A stretch of DNA of 64,000 bases from NCBI GenBank assembly GCA_037892935.1, contig JAYXKI010000004.1:930001-994000 (forward strand), in the 5' to 3' direction. The stretch is from Phlebopus portentosus (Eukaryota; Basidiomycota; Agaricomycetes; Boletales; Boletinellaceae). Positions within the stretch are counted from its first letter, which is position 1. Each line of letters begins with the position of its first letter. A program made the translations under genes and the position numbers. Of this stretch, positions 49,407 to 58,186 are shown in pieces. The notes below the pieces were generated by a model. The model ran no database searches, was not told the origin of the DNA, and saw only the letters and a list, made by a program, of their open reading frames with translations.

Positions 49407-50047
49407 ATGTCTTCGACGCTTATTCGCAGAGCTCGCCAGATTACCTCAAGGGCGGTGGCACGTCCGTTGGCAGCCGCCAGGCTTGAGTCAACCAGGTATT
49501 TAAAGTGCTGTCCTCCGATCTAATGAATTGCTGCGGTTCTAATAGTTAAAGATTTAACTCTAGGTATATGGGCATTCCAGCTTCCATTATGAACTATTGA
49601 TTGTAATGCAGAACGTTCTCAGCACTGTGCACGACAATGATCCAGACGTACGGCGAAAATATGTCTTCCTTGCTCATTGATGCTCTTGCTAATTCGTCAC
49701 AGACCCTCGAACGTGAAAAACGGAAGAACCTTTCAGGGAAGCAATACAAGACTTCGTCGCCACACGATCATGCTCCCGGCTGGAACGAATATCTCGCCTC
49801 AGCGTCGGAGGCAGCTGTGAAGGCCGACGGCGACCGTTCTGACGGCGGACCTGAGGTCCTTCAGAAGAAAACTACCGAGCACATCCGAGCACGTTATGAA
49901 GCAGACGAAGATGACAGCACGGATGGAAATACGCAGGCAGGCCAAGAATTTCAGAAGGAGACTGTTCAGGGTCCCTTAGGGAGTGCGAAGGGCAATGTCG
50001 CAAAGCCAAGCAGCAGGTCTGAAGGTGTTGCGGGCGGTGAACCGTGA
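49407..50047 (+). CDS. Small, probably mitochondrial protein of unknown function
   Basis: The first exon (49407 to about 49496) encodes MSSTLIRRARQITSRAVARP, an Arg-rich presequence without acidic residues and so a likely mitochondrial import signal. The intron probably runs from GTATTT near 49497 to TGCAG near 49612. The second exon then reads to the TGA at 50045-50047. The core has EREKRKNLSGKQYK, HDHAPGWNEYLASASEAAVKA and a charged, disordered tail. The LSGKQ...APGWNE...SASEA pattern recurs in small fungal proteins of unknown role, from memory only. The exact acceptor is uncertain; one more intron is possible. Confidence 0.5.
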
Positions 50048-50402
50048 AAGATGATGTCAAACCTGATATGTACATATCGCTTTACGACCAAACCCTCTCA
50101 ATATTCATGTACACATTCGCAGATTTTCATTCAATAGCTCTGCTTCATTCGATTAATATTCATAGATCAAAACGTAATTGGCTTTCTTTGTGTACATGAA
50201 TCGAGATCGTTTTATCATTCTGTTTTGCGTTGCGGGCGAGAAAATACAGTGGTTATATTGCTTTGAAGAAAATCTTCATCCCTCGACTCGCCTTCTTTCG
50301 CGAGCTCAAATCGACCTTGCGCGTCTCCGAAGTTGATGTGAAGTTTCTAGATTCACAGTACTTGTCGCGCAGTCGTCTACGGCGTATAATGATGACTCTC
50401 CG
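50048..50402. other. Intergenic or alternative 3' exon region
   Basis: Convergent 3' side. On the minus strand, an open stretch of about 60 codons (from the AG near 50477 down to a TGA near 50307) could be the alternative last exon of the gene at 50403-50849. Confidence 0.3.
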
Positions 50403-50849
50403 TCAGTGCCTTCGAAAGTCTCGATCGCGATCGGCTGAAGTTGCTGCACGGCATGAGTCATCCAGCTTTCGGAATTCGACTGCTGTAGATTTCGCTGAGA
50501 AACCCAGAGGGATTTCAGTATCGATGGAAATTATTCTTCGTAGAAGGATACCTACCTGATGCAGAATGAGCAGCAGACTTCTCAGTTGTCTCTGGGTGTC
50601 CAGAAGCAGTTCTCGCGCAATGTCAATCTTCTCCTGAACGTCATCAAGTTTCTGCGAAATTGTGGTGGACAAGTTCACCGCGTCATCCTCGTCTGCGAGG
50701 CCGTCCTTTCCGTCTTCGATCGTCTTCTCCTTTCCGTTTATCTCGTCAAAGCTGTGCCGCACACCGTCCGGTGAATTCGTCTCGGTACTTCTTACGATCT
50801 CTTCCATAACTTTGTCGTTTACGATCTCCTCTGTATCTGCACCCGCCAT
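50403..50849 (-). CDS. Unrecognised coiled-coil protein
   Basis: The ATG at 50849 opens MAGADTEEIVNDKVMEEIV, an acidic N-terminus, then QKLDDVQEKIDIARELLLDT, a heptad-type helix. Read through, it gives 148 aa. A good donor (GTAGGT after LILHQ, near 50559) and an acceptor CTCAG near 50495 allow a 64-bp intron and a different C-terminus running beyond 50403. Which form is real cannot be settled by eye. No family recognised. Confidence 0.4.
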   Translation of the reverse strand: MAGADTEEIVNDKVMEEIVRSTETNSPDGVRHSFDEINGKEKTIEDGKDGLADEDDAVNLSTTISQKLDDVQEKIDIARELLLDTQRQLRSLLLILHQVGILLRRIISIDTEIPLGFSAKSTAVEFRKLDDSCRAATSADRDRDFRRH

Positions 50850-51215
50850 TAATGAAATGGTGCATGAGCGACGGACGGGAATGCATATGCCATGTGAAGT
50901 AAAACATACCGGTGAAGCAAGGAGATCCAGAGACAGAACATTCTGTGTCTGAAGGGGTCAAGACCATTAGACTGATCAGATCTGAGTTATGGGGGAATGC
51001 TGGAACAAGAATCTTCACTGACGACTGAAATTTGAACCAAGGGATAGGGGCGAGCCCTCACTGCGCTCACATTCTTCACAATGTTCAAAAATAATTAACC
51101 AGTGATGACGAGCGCGGAAGTGACTGAGTGACTCACAGCGCAATGATGGACTTTCAAGACGACTTTATTTCATCAATTTGGACATGTACAGACTTTACCG
51201 TATTCTGGTTGGGGT

Positions 51216-51929
51216 TTAACTCTGCAGTACAAATTGCCAGAGCTCCTGATCCTGAAGCAGGGCTGTAGCTTCTTGCGCTGCTTGAGCCTCCTGCAAGCGT
51301 TTCGCATATTCAGCTTCCGATACCTCCTTCGCTTTCCTCTCCTCCTTCGATCTATACTTCGTCAGCGTCTTCCATACCGAGTCAGACTGAACCGGTGGCG
51401 GGATCTGCGCTCGGATTTCCAACTCCGGGCACATGGCTCTTGCTAATGATTCTAGGGTTCTACCCGCAGCACCGGGGCCCTCACCGTCCGGGAAAGAGGC
51501 AAGATACGAATGCCAATCTGAGTATTTTCCGAGCGTAAGCAGCTTTACGAGGTCGTTTCTGCCCTCTTCAAGAGTGACTCTGCGAGAAATGCGAGCTCTG
51601 GCGTCAGAACTCTGAAAAGCAAGAATGCGTAAGTGGATGCCGCAGCAAATAGGAACAGACGGGATATAACAGCAACTTACTCCGACGACAGCTGCAGACA
51701 TATCACCAAGGCGCATCTGTACTTCCCTAAGTTCCGCTCGCAGGGACGCATTCTCAGCTTTCAAGTGCTGGTTTTCTTTCGTCAGGGTGCGATAACAGCC
51801 CCATAGCGTATGCATTTCTGACACCCCGGGGTCCTCTACTTGATGACTACAGAGCTCCTGGTCGGGACGGTCTACATCCTTTCCGCTGTCTTCCTCTCCC
51901 AACAGTTCATTCCATTCGGTTTCTGTCAT
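51216..51929 (-). CDS. Unrecognised protein with leucine-zipper-like coiled coil
   Basis: The ATG at 51929 (MTETEWNELLGEED) is the first clear start, although the frame is open to 51977 and an upstream exon is possible. The first exon ends at SAAVVG with donor GTAAGT near 51682. The second starts at SSDARARISRRVTLEE, after the acceptor near 51613, and runs to the stop at 51216. TLTKENQHLKAENASLRAEL forms a leucine-zipper-like helix without an obvious basic DNA-binding region before it. The C-terminus (KEERKAKEVSEAEYAKRLQE) is another charged helix. Function unknown. Confidence 0.5.
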   Translation of the reverse strand: MTETEWNELLGEEDSGKDVDRPDQELCSHQVEDPGVSEMHTLWGCYRTLTKENQHLKAENASLRAELREVQMRLGDMSAAVVGVSCCYIPSVPICCGIHLRILAFQSSDARARISRRVTLEEGRNDLVKLLTLGKYSDWHSYLASFPDGEGPGAAGRTLESLARAMCPELEIRAQIPPPVQSDSVWKTLTKYRSKEERKAKEVSEAEYAKRLQEAQAAQEATALLQDQELWQFVLQS

Positions 51930-51977
51930 GAATAACCCGTCCGACGCGATTAGATGATCTAATTTGAAAGGCTTCAA

Positions 51978-53051
51978 TTTTTATCTTCATAGGAAACAAG
52001 AAATATACCTGTTGAATGCACGGAATGATGGAACGACAATCCGGTACCGTTGCAAACGGAACAGTCTGATAAGTCCATGGCGAATGAGCCCCGTAACGAC
52101 GCTCGCATCCCGGAGATGACAGTCTTATATCGGACGCCTACTGCGGTCACGCATTCAACGTAGCAAGTCAAATTTTCTGAGCAGTCCATTCGAAGAGGAG
52201 TCACAGACCACAAATATATAGTCCCATTTCTCCCCGTCACAGTCATTTCTGCCCAAGGCTCTCCAACGCTTCTGCCTTTCATCGAGACGAAATTTTATCC
52301 GGAATATCCTGTATCGGAATGAACGGTCGGCGCTCGGGCGGGCGAGTAAGAGAAGCTTTAGGCTGCTTAATGACCTGGTCTTACACGAAAAGAGGTACAA
52401 GTTTAGTCCCCATGTCAAAGTAGGTCTTGCTTCGGTAAGGCGGTTGACTGGAGATGAGCCATGACAGTCTGGATGAGGTGAGATTTGGACTAGAGTCGAA
52501 GGCACACTAGTAGAAAACCATTACAGTTAAAGATTCGACCATTAATATCGGCAGTCCTTTTCTCATATGTCTCGAGGTTCCGCGGCTCGAAGCCACGCTT
52601 CTCCATTTGCAGGCATAAGCTTTTTCGTGAAATATCCAAGGAACCGTGCACTCTGATTGGGCAATAGGTAAAGTCACATCACGTGACACTAGGCACTGCT
52701 ATACACAGTGGACAAAGAGTTATTAAAATTCGACATAAATTTGTAATTAGTTGACAAACAAGATTTGAAATTAGATACTACATTTAGTTACATTATATAT
52801 TTCATGTTTGTTGCTAAGCCATATTTGAAATAACAATAGGCATTTAGATTCAGATTAGGAAAACAAAGAGATTTCAAATAATGTCATATCACAGCGGGCA
52901 ATATTAATAACTGTTTGCCCCCTGTGTGTGCCATCAATCTCGCCGGAATATCTTCCCAAATCAAGCATAACGAGCCGCTTTCGCTTACAAACCACCGGCG
53001 CAAAGCGCAAGACATCGTTTTTCTCCCATCCAGCTACTTCAACAACTCAGC
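51978..53051. other. Possible upstream exon, then AT-rich intergenic region
   Basis: A minus frame at 51974-52282, with an ATG in MTVTGRNGTIYLW, has protein-like composition and may be an earlier exon of the gene at 51216-51929, but the joint could not be phased. From 52690 to 52910 the sequence is AT-rich with no frame. Confidence 0.3.
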
Positions 53052-55356
53052 ATGATACCGTTAGCCAAGGATTGGTTCAGAGAGTATGCGATATTCAACG
53101 TTCCGCCAGATCCCCCTCCCGAGCAAATTAGGACCACCAGACCCTCCGCCTCCTCTACTAAGGTTAACGTTGACCATGTGAATAGCCTCGACCGAGAGCT
53201 TCTGCCCCTCTTCGCCTTCAGGGACGATGAGAAAGTTGACAGGCTTCTTGAAGCTGCCGAACGGGCTCTCGGAGACAAACAACTCAAGGGCTACTCGAAT
53301 GGTAACGGGGACCTATCAGACGACGCCGTGATAGACTCGTATGCGGAACTGTTTTCTCCTCGGGTTGAAGAGAGATACGGCGTGAAACGCGACGAATGGA
53401 TGTGGATTGAATACGAGCAGGACGTAAGTGCCCATCCACCATGTCGTTGGCTATGACTCATCTAGTCTGCCTAGGCTACACGTCTTATCCGTTCGGGGTT
53501 GATCTATGCCATCAAGTCCATCTTGGCGAGGCTATTCGGACGACAAATTATCAGTGTCGAGACGCCTCTGCACCCTTTGTATGGTGATGGTGGTCCCATC
53601 ACCGATGCCGGGGAGCGGGTAGACATTGTGATCATGAACCCGGAGTATAATCACTTTTATGCGCTCTGCGAAGCCAAGCGATCAGCGGTTCTGAAGAACG
53701 CCGTCGTTCTGACCAGTCATTATGACTTCCTCCTGGTCGACTTCTCGCATGTTGAAGGTCTCGATCGACAGATTATGTACAAAGTGCATCTGATTGTATC
53801 TACCTATTCGTATCACGGGCTGACTGAGTTATTTAGGCCTTTTTTAATATGGTCCTCTGGAAATGCAAGTTCATGTGGCTATCCAGCTTCGAATTTAGTA
53901 TTATCTTGCAAATGCATCAGACCTCCGTTGGTGCTGCCGTCTCTTACTCGCAAAAGTTGAATCAAGATGGGAGAAGTGAACCTTTCCGAGCTTTGCTCGG
54001 GATGATGTTGGCCCAGTTGGGTGAAGTGACCGTGAGAGATCCAGATTTGGACAAACAAGTCGAAAAGTATAGGGCACAGGAATTCCCTCGCAAACCGTTT
54101 GGTGGATCAGGTGGTGGACCAAGGGGTGGATCGGGTGGTAACGGATGGAACGATATACATCCTAATTGGCTAGAAAAGACAGAGCGTACGTCGGGTAAAG
54201 GCAAGAAACGAGGTAATTCTGGTCAAGGTGGACGCACTTCCGGCAGCAAAAAGAGCGTCAGACGCCCTCACGCCATCACGAACAATGTGGATCCGATCAT
54301 TTCCTTAAGACTAACAAGGTCAGTGTCACGACAATTGATGAGCCACAATACGTCGAAGACGGATAAGGGATCTACTCCAGTAATTGTGCGTTTTCCCGCT
54401 CTCGTTACGTAGTCCAAATCTAATTATAACGTAGAGAATTGCTGGTATAAAGTGCCTTGGGCCGGATTTGGAGCGCAACGCTCTCTTCGAACTTGTACCG
54501 GGTGTGCAATTCCCATCTTTCCCTTCAACTGCGGAAGTGCCTTTCTTGCGAGTAGTCGGTGGTAAAGGAACGGGCGCGACCGGTATTCTATACAAGACGC
54601 AGCTTCGCAAAGCGGATGGCACAAAACATTTTTACGCGCTTAAACTCGTGGACGGCTTGCGTCCGGGACGTGGCAACGTAAACTTTTGCGCGGATCTCTA
54701 CAATGAGTACATCAACTACTCCCTGCTTCAAGTAGCCAAGCACGACAAGCATTTAGAGGAGGTTATAAACCGCGTGACTACTGCGTGTTTTGGGCTATAT
54801 CGGCTCAAGGATTGTTCATGGTTCATGTTGATTACAGAGTGGGCAGGCGAGCCGCTCAAGGAGTCTTGGGTCATACCAGAAAATGGTGACAAGTAAGTGA
54901 ACTACCCACTTCAATACATATTCAGATCTTCACTAGGTTCGCAGAGACGAGTTGTTGGCTAGCCTGACCCTTTTCCACTCCCTTGGCCTTGAGCACCGAG
55001 ACTGCGACGAGAAGAACATCGTCTTCAATCCAAAGACCAAGCTTTTCAAGTTCATTGACTTGTGCGATGCCGTTTGGCACGATTGTCCTGGTTTTTGCGA
55101 TTGCGAGGAGATGGTCGTTAGATGGGAGATCCTCAATGATGGCTCCGTGACGTTGGTCAACCCTCTAGAGTTTCAGAGGAGGGTCATAGACAAATACGGC
55201 ATGGAGTTCTGTAACCTTCGAAAGGTCTTAGCGTGGGATGGCCTGGTTAATGTATATGACCTTGGAAAGTGCTTGCGAGAATTCGCCGATGGGTATGAAG
55301 AAAGTCGGAAAGAGGCCAAGGTCAACTTCTTGGGATATAATTACAGCTATAGCTAA
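53052..55356 (+). CDS. PD-(D/E)XK-like / protein-kinase-like fusion protein
   Basis: At least five exons. Exon 1 (53052-53423) joins exon 2 near 53475. The first region contains GERVDIVIMN followed about 20 residues later by YALCEAKRS. This D...ExK arrangement is that of the PD-(D/E)XK nuclease fold. Joins between about 53790 and 53895 are uncertain. A Gly-rich linker with GGSGGGPRGGSGG and a basic stretch follow. The C-terminal part is kinase-like: Gly-loop GGKGTGATG, ATP-binding Lys in YALKLV, catalytic loop HRDCDEKN and metal-binding Asp in KFIDLCDA. Such combinations resemble the nuclease-kinase architectures described for Crinkler-type (CR) proteins and mushroom 'FunK1-like' kinases. Activity is inferred; the middle exon could hide a break. 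Confidence 0.6.
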
Positions 55357-56374
55357 ATTCAAAATTCCTGAGAATCTGAAAAATTATGCTTTGTTTTGTC
55401 GAGAGACCGGGGCTGGGCGGGGGTCGCTGACACAGGGGGCAGAACCTTATTCACCTGCCGGTCCCACACCGGCTAATCAAATAAGACAAGTGATTTCAGA
55501 CGTTGATCCCCTCTGATCTGATGCCACTCTGAAATTTTCGGTATACTGTGCTTGCTTAATACTGCGTCCTGCGGGTTAAAGATATTACTAGGTCCAGGGT
55601 TTAGGTGATCGCTCGTGTGACTAAGCATGATGAATGACTAAATGCCTTTATAAGCTTACATTAGCTTGATCTCACATGATCACTGATGACCAGTGGCTGG
55701 CTGCATGCTTGCTTCGTAGCATCTCGTTTGCCACATGTCATGTCACTGCACCTCATCACGTGCTTGCTGCCTTGCACGATGAGCGCACAATATTGTCACA
55801 ACCCGCACATTTCTTCATCAATTTATTTTGTTCTTTTTTACATTTATTTTGGAACTAATCACACAAGTACGCATAAAATGACAAATAAAAATAAATAAAA
55901 TACAGAGAAAACATGTCTGATAGATGATATGCAGCACACATAAAAATTACGTCTGCTGTCCATTCATCCATCCATCCATCCATCCATCTATCCATCCATC
56001 CATCAGTTACTCCTATGCTCATACTAGTGAGTGTGGGGTAAAATGGATGGCATCATCAAGCAAGCAGTTGTGTTGGTGATCCAGACAACAATTAGATGAC
56101 CTGCGGGAGTTCATTTGGTTGATTGTTGCATGGTGCATCACCATAGCATGAATGAAGAGAGCCTCCATCGCAATCTTTTGCTTGCCATAGTAGTGAGGGG
56201 AAAGTGCATTTATTTGCAACGGACAAGCAAAATGGTTGAATGCACTATACACTAATGGTGTGCTTGATCTTACTTAAGCAAATGATAATAACATAATTCA
56301 AATAAACAGACAGTGTTCTATTATTAGTAGACTCTACTTTGTGCAATATATAACATCTATTCAGTGTGGGCAAT
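55357..56374. other. Intergenic, AT-rich, with microsatellite
   Basis: No gene supported. It contains the CATC repeat at 55961-56004. Confidence 0.45.
55961..56004 (+). repeat. (CATC)n microsatellite
   Basis: Eleven near-perfect tetranucleotide units with two imperfect ones (CATT, CTAT). Confidence 0.9.
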
Positions 56375-56674
56375 TTAGTTGCATTCACTATCTGGATCAT
56401 TGATGCTTTGCTTCTTCGAACCACGTTTTTTGCCTTTGTCTGATCTCTGCTTCCTCTTCTTTCTTGGTGGCTTGGGCAGTTCTTTGACATGTTCATCTGG
56501 CTCAGAATCGTCTTCAATTGCTTCCCACCGACAGTCACCTGCTTTGACCGCATTGCAAATTTGCTCGAGAGTCAGCTCATTGAGATTGTCAATCGGACCA
56601 ACTTGTTTGAGTGGCCAGTTGACTAAACACACATTGTACTTGTGTACAAAAGCTTCATACATTTTCCAAGGCAT
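56375..56674 (-). CDS. C-terminal piece of an unknown gene cut by an LTR
   Basis: A minus frame of 99 codons starting MPWKMYEAFVHKYN and ending in a Lys/Arg-rich, acidic-flanked tail (PPRKKRKQRSDKGKKRGSKK), a likely nuclear localisation signal. The piece begins 4 bp from the end of the LTR at 56678, so its upstream exons were probably separated by that insertion. Similar MPWK...NWP segments occur near the C-terminus of repeated hypothetical proteins in mushroom genomes (from memory). It may be part of a mobile-element gene. Confidence 0.4.
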   Translation of the reverse strand: MPWKMYEAFVHKYNVCLVNWPLKQVGPIDNLNELTLEQICNAVKAGDCRWEAIEDDSEPDEHVKELPKPPRKKRKQRSDKGKKRGSKKQSINDPDSECN

Positions 56675-56677
56675 TAG

Positions 56678-57115
56678 TGTTAGGCGGTGAGACTAACGGG
56701 TGTCAATCTCGAGGCGGCCAACACAAACAACTAACAGCTGGCTGAATGCAAGCTGTCAGGCAATATGCATGCTAAGTCGATCGTGAAGGTAAGTAAAATA
56801 GTCACGACTAAATAATACAAGAATGAGTAGATACCTAAGTCGATCGTGAAGGTAAGTAAAATAGTAAGACAGGGAATTGAAAAGTCAGACTATCTACTTA
56901 TATTCACTTTGAGTGTGAGAGAGGTCTACTCTATTAAGGGATCACATGATGAAGGAATGGGGTGATTAGTGAGCAAGATGGAACATTGTAGAATGTTTCA
57001 GTGAATGGATGAATAAGTGCATAAGAAAATAAAAGAAAAGAAAAAATGAATATTAAAATGAATGATGATATAAGAAAAGAAAAGGAAAATGTTCGAGTCC
57101 TTACATCACCCCTCT
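56678..57115 (-). mobile_element. LTR-A of a Ty3/gypsy element (minus orientation)
   Basis: 438 bp bounded by TGTTAGGCGG and CTTACA, similar to the LTR at 57756-58173 along its whole length. It is a 3' LTR of a minus-strand element, because it is followed by a polypurine tract and the pol 3' end in the matching order. It contains a ~40-bp internal tandem duplication around AAGTCGATCGTGAAGGTAAG. Confidence 0.85.
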
Positions 57116-57262
57116 CTCAAGGTTGGGCATCCCAACCAACCACATAATCCTTCCAATGATGTGAATTTGTACAGTGCTCACAGGCTTTGTCGAGGTATCA
57201 TTAACTTCCTCAGTGCTCCAGGATGTTTGCAATAAAAATCCTGAATTGATTCGCTCACATTG
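57116..57262 (-). mobile_element. 3' internal remnant of element A
   Basis: About 147 bp matching 58174-58325: the polypurine tract and the last part of pol. The rest of this element is missing; the match stops at the border with LTR-B. Confidence 0.8.
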
Positions 57263-57691
57263 TGTAAGGACTTGAGCATTTTTCCTTTTCTTTTCTTATG
57301 TCATCATTCATTTTAATATTCTTTTCCTTTTCTTTTATTTTCTTATGCACTTATTCATCCATTCGCCAGAACATTCTACGACATTCTATCATGCTCACTA
57401 ATCATCCTATTCCTTTATCATGTGATCCCTTAATAAGAGTAGACCTTTCTTATGCTCAAAGTGAATATAAGTAACTAGTTTGACTTTTCGATCCCCTGTC
57501 CTACTATTTTACTTACCTTCACAATCAACTTAGGTATCTACTCCACTCTTGTATTATTTAGTTGCAACTATTTTACTTACCTTCACAATTGACTTAGCAT
57601 GCGTATAGCCCGGCAGCTCGTGTTTAGCCAGCTGTTAGTTGTTTGTGTTAACTGCCCTGAGATCAATGCCTGTTAGTCTTGCCACCTAACA
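57263..57691 (+). mobile_element. LTR-B, opposite orientation (plus)
   Basis: 429 bp, an inverted copy of LTR-A: it begins TGTAAGGACTTGAGC and ends CCACCTAACA. It is a 5' LTR, since the next 64 bp match the leader of the chromovirus. Confidence 0.85.
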
Positions 57692-57755
57692 TAATAATAA
57701 GACCTACTCTCAAGCCAGTGGAAATGCTCGCTGTCACTACTCCATGCAAGGAGTC
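57692..57755 (+). mobile_element. Leader remnant of element B, interrupted by element C
   Basis: Starts TAATAATAAGACC and parallels, in reverse complement, the leader next to LTR-D (63880-63936), including CTACTCCATGCA. It is cut at 57755, where LTR-C begins. GAGTC (57751-57755) is the candidate target-site duplication of element C. Confidence 0.7.
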
Positions 57756-58173
57756 TGTTAGGCGGCGAGACTAATGGGCGTCAATCTCGAGGCAGCCAAC
57801 ACAACAACAAATAACTGGCTAATGCGAGTTGCCGGGCTATACGCACGCTATGTCGCAGTGAAGGTAAGTAGAATTCAACAAACTAATAATACAAGAGTAG
57901 ATACCTATGTCGCAGTGAAGGTAAGTAGAATAGAAAGACAAGGAACGAAAGAGTCAAACTATCTACTTATATAGACTTTGAGCATGGGAAAGGTCTACTC
58001 TAATAGGAAGTCACATGATAAGGAATGAGATGATTAGTGAGCGTGATAGAATGTTGTGGAATGTTCTGGCAATTGGATGAATAAGCGCATAAGAAAAATA
58101 AAAGAAAAGGAAAAAGAATATTAAAATGAATGATGACATAAGAAAAGAAAAGGAAAATGTTCGAGTCCTTACA
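57756..58173 (-). mobile_element. LTR-C (3' LTR of the chromovirus)
   Basis: 418 bp, TGTTAGG...CCTTACA on the plus strand (TGTAAGG...CCTAACA in element orientation), ending in TG/CA as expected. It has the same internal tandem duplication as LTR-A (two TATGTCGCAGTGAAGGTAAG units). Confidence 0.9.
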
Positions 58174-58186
58174 TCACCCCCCTCTC
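58174..58186 (-). other. Polypurine tract
   Basis: In element orientation GAGAGGGGGGTGA directly abuts the 3' LTR, the primer site for plus-strand synthesis. It also encodes the last residues and the stop of pol. Confidence 0.85.

Noticed and set aside
55961..56004. CRISPR-like or telomeric array
   Set aside because: Uniform four-base units without spacers: a simple microsatellite in a eukaryotic genome.
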